In this document: positions 62,287-64,000 of the stretch, piece by piece
Layout: every line of letters begins with the position of its first letter
How positions within the stretch are numbered: the first letter of the stretch is position 1
Assembly (NCBI GenBank): GCA_014872805.1
Contig: WKFN01000007.1
Span: forward strand, 86,931-150,930
Direction: 5' to 3'
DNA length: 64,000 nt
Origin: Opacimonas sp014872805
GTDB taxonomy: Bacteria > Pseudomonadota > Gammaproteobacteria > Enterobacterales > Alteromonadaceae
Translations under genes and position numbers: made by a program
The notes under the pieces: generated by a model
Databases searched by the model: none
What the model saw: the letters and a program-made list of their open reading frames with translations, nothing else
Told to the model about the DNA's origin: nothing

Positions 62287-63543
62287 TTAAACACGCCCTT
62301 TCAGGCTTATAATCGGCTCAAATAACCAGCTTAGAAGACTGCGTTCTTCAAGCACAATATCGGCGCTTATCGTCATACCCGGTTGTAACGGAACCGATTG
62401 ACCATAGGCGCTGATGCTTTGTGACTCCATAGCGACTTCCACTTTGTACACTGGCTTATTGATAGCAACCGGCATATCAATTTCCCCTGGCATCACAATG
62501 TAGTCACTTGTTTTTATGACTTCCCCATCAAACAAGCCGAAGCGTTGATACGGAAAAGCGTCAAATCTGATCTTTGTGTTTTGTCCCTCGGCTACGAAAC
62601 CATAGGCACGTGAAGGGACGAGTAAAATGGCACGTAACGCATCATTCTCTGGCATGACAGTCATGACGTATTGCTGCTGTCTCACACTATCACCGACTGA
62701 TAACCCTATGTTAGTAACTTTACCTGTTGTAGGCGCAATTATTAACCATTCGCCACTAGCTTGATTAGATAATAACTGCTGAGATAGGCGTGACTTCTCG
62801 CTATGCAAAAGTGCAAGGCTTTGTTGATGCTCAATTGGTAGGCTGACTAATCGTGCCTCAAGTGCAGCGAGTTGATTAATGGCTTGCTGCTCGATAACTT
62901 GAAGTTCTGCTATCTGTTGATTCAGTACAATGACTTGCTCTGATTGTGTATCGACATCGTTTTGAGTCACCGCACCTTGCAGTTGTAAACCTGCTAGTCT
63001 ATCTAGACGGGCCTGTTGAATCACTAATCGCTCATTAGCGAGTTGAATTTGAGTAGCGGTGTAAGTGCGAGTACTATGATTGCTCTTCATTGCCAGTTTT
63101 ATTGCATTACGCTCTTGCTCAAAGGCTGTTTCAGCATGACTCATTCGGTTAGTCATCAAATCTAGCTGCTCGCGAGTAGCGTTGACGAGAGCTTCATTCA
63201 CTGACAAACCGTCTGACGTTTGCTGAGTGTTGGAAACTAAGGCCAATGGCTCCCCGGCTTGAACTAACTGACCGTTGTTAACTAATAGTTCTGACACGAC
63301 GCCTGATGAAGGTGCTAGTATTTTTGAGGTGCCTTTACTTGGAGAGAGATACCCGATGACGGCTTCTTTACGATGGAACTGGGAGTTAACCAAAAACAAT
63401 ATGGCTATAAGAATGATAATCAACAGCGAAGAAAACAGCACATAACTGGACACCGGACGCGCAATCAATACCTCACCATCTAGGCCTGAGGATTGCCCTT
63501 TGATCGCGTTAATTCTAAAGAGTGCTTTATCTTCAATGGTCAT
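62287..63543 (-). CDS. HlyD-family periplasmic adaptor of the peptide exporter (CvaA-like)
   Basis: A 418-residue membrane-fusion protein. A cytoplasmic N-terminus is followed by one membrane segment (about residues 34-54), the first lipoyl half (ILAPSSGVVSELLVNNGQLVQ, about 76-96), a long coiled-coil hairpin (about 115-260) and the second lipoyl half (IIAPTTGKVTNIGLSVGDSV). A beta-barrel domain ends it. It would link the C39 ABC exporter to an outer-membrane TolC-type channel, which is not in the window. It is the first gene of the operon; no clear ribosome site precedes the ATG. Confidence 0.92.
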   Translation of the reverse strand: MTIEDKALFRINAIKGQSSGLDGEVLIARPVSSYVLFSSLLIIILIAILFLVNSQFHRKEAVIGYLSPSKGTSKILAPSSGVVSELLVNNGQLVQAGEPLALVSNTQQTSDGLSVNEALVNATREQLDLMTNRMSHAETAFEQERNAIKLAMKSNHSTRTYTATQIQLANERLVIQQARLDRLAGLQLQGAVTQNDVDTQSEQVIVLNQQIAELQVIEQQAINQLAALEARLVSLPIEHQQSLALLHSEKSRLSQQLLSNQASGEWLIIAPTTGKVTNIGLSVGDSVRQQQYVMTVMPENDALRAILLVPSRAYGFVAEGQNTKIRFDAFPYQRFGLFDGEVIKTSDYIVMPGEIDMPVAINKPVYKVEVAMESQSISAYGQSVPLQPGMTISADIVLEERSLLSWLFEPIISLKGRV

Positions 63544-63580
63544 GGTTGGATTAAACTCATTTCACTTTTGATTATTTATT

Positions 63581-63599
63581 CATAATGATAACTATAGAA
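63581..63599. promoter_or_regulatory. possible Fur-box-like site
   Basis: CATAATGATAACTATAGAA matches 12 of 19 positions of the classic Fur box GATAATGATAATCATTATC, including ten consecutive bases (ATAATGATAA). It overlaps the -10 of the putative operon promoter, which would suit iron repression. AT-rich sequence makes chance matches common. Confidence 0.3.
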
Positions 63600-63618
63600 C
63601 ACCTTATTACATTCGCAA
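63591..63618 (-). promoter_or_regulatory. putative promoter of the microcin-like operon
   Basis: On the minus strand TTGCGA, a 16-nt spacer and TATAGT lie about 50 nt upstream of the HlyD-family start. It is the best sigma-70 candidate in the AT-rich stretch 63544-63750, in which I see no gene. Confidence 0.4.
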
Positions 63619-63751
63619 AAAAATAAATTTTAAAAAATCATTTAAAATCAACAGCTTGAAAAAACTGATCCGCTATTTTATGCACAGTCAGTATTTTTAT
63701 CAGTGATTTAAGAGTGATGAGTGGATGCAAGGTTTAGACAGACTGACAAAG

Positions 63752-63835
63752 GATCTGCACAAGGCAGGTCTCTTTTATATATGGCGCGCCCTGCAGGATT
63801 TACCTCAGGCTCCTGCCCTCGCCGCTGCGCGGTGC
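63752..63835. repeat. GC-rich direct repeat, copy 1 (165-bp period)
   Basis: These 84 bases recur 165 bp further on with two differences (63754 and 63818). The unit holds an imperfect GATCTGC/GCAGGTC hairpin with a T-run, the palindromes GGCGCGCC and CCTGCAGG, and a CAGG/CCTG stem. It is much richer in GC than the flanking AT-rich DNA, and no coding frame is evident. Confidence 0.9.
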
Positions 63836-63916
63836 CTGCGGCAGTACCAAACGCTCCCGGCGTTTGGTCGACCTGCTTCGCAGGTTCTCATTCGACATAT
63901 ACAACGTATACAAAAA
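63836..63916. other. hairpin-rich spacer between the two repeat copies
   Basis: The 81-nt spacer contains a perfect 9-bp hairpin (ACCAAACGC / GCGTTTGGT, 63846-63868), a 6-bp hairpin (ACCTGC / GCAGGT, 63871-63885) and TATAC/GTATA (63898-63910). No gene is visible. Copies beyond the window would show whether this spacer is part of the repeat unit. Confidence 0.75.
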
Positions 63917-64000
63917 GACCTGCACAAGGCAGGTCTCTTTTATATATGGCGCGCCCTGCAGGATTTACCTCAGGCTCCTGCCTTCGCCGCTGCGCGGTGC
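63917..64000. repeat. GC-rich direct repeat, copy 2 (truncated by window end)
   Basis: Matches copy 1 with two substitutions to the last base of the window, so the repeat continues beyond. Here the leading hairpin is perfect (AGACCTGC / GCAGGTCT, 63916-63936) and followed by CTTTTATAT, a terminator-like form on the plus strand. Confidence 0.9.

Noticed and set aside
63783..63797. Adjacent GGCGCGCC and CCTGCAGG sites that look like a cloning polylinker
   Set aside because: The same block recurs 165 bp away with natural substitutions and is embedded in a longer hairpin-rich unit, so vector contamination is unlikely, though a vector screen would settle it.
63752..64000. CRISPR array
   Set aside because: The repeat is 84 bp or more with a single 81-nt spacer that is itself full of inverted repeats, and no cas gene is in the window.

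Overview
The window is a contiguous stretch of a gammaproteobacterial chromosome of moderate GC. It probably belongs to the Alteromonadales, judging from the protein sequences and from the gene orders (pgpA-thiL-nusB-ribH-ribBA-ribE-ribD-nrdR next to dxs; rpoE-rseABC-lepA-lepB-rnc-era; murJ/rpsT beside ribF-ileS-lspA-fkpB-ispH; tig-clpP-clpX-lon-hupB-ppiD). No genus can be fixed from the sequence alone. About 59 kb is conserved core genome. The last 5 kb (about 59.2-64 kb) is accessory.

Layout: 1-8.0 kb holds the end of dxs and, convergent to it, a riboflavin/thiamine/nusB/nrdR cluster followed by glyA. 8.1-16 kb holds a solitary lpxD, ettA, a cold-shock gene with a long leader, radA, serB, ytjB, a TatD-family gene and pdxH. 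16-23.2 kb is the sigma-E operon (rpoE-rseA-rseB-rseC) running into lepA, lepB, rnc and era. 23.3-29.2 kb holds nadB, a MaoC-like gene, a YgfX-like gene, sdhE, ygfZ, slyD, a PII gene and nadE. 29.4-35.9 kb is a type IV pilus minor-pilin cluster (pilV-pilW-pilX-pilY1-pilE, with fimT convergent). 36-43.8 kb holds ispH, fkpB, lspA, ileS, ribF, murJ and rpsT. 44-46.8 kb holds a lipoprotein M28 peptidase, a Na/Pi cotransporter family protein and a small membrane protein. 46.9-55.4 kb is the proteostasis block ppiD, hupB, lon, clpX, clpP, tig. 55.5-55.8 kb is a tRNA-Pro/Leu/His transcription unit read His-Leu-Pro.

Accessory end: two overlapping membrane histidine kinases (55.9-59.2 kb) run toward a four-gene operon on the minus strand. 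In transcription order the operon is a HlyD-type adaptor, a 57-residue peptide with a textbook double-glycine leader, a CPBP-family membrane protease homologue, and a peptidase-C39 ABC exporter. I read this as a complete class II microcin-like production and export locus: exporter plus adaptor cleave the 15-residue leader and secrete a 42-residue strongly acidic peptide, and the CPBP protein is the best candidate for immunity. The precursor is too short for common ORF cut-offs and is the most interesting item here. The second kinase has Asn where the first has its phospho-acceptor His, and no response regulator lies nearby. The window ends in a GC-rich, hairpin-rich direct repeat of 165-bp period.

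Functional assignments rest on recognised family motifs and gene order. Promoters, the Fur-like site and some start codons are inferred by eye.
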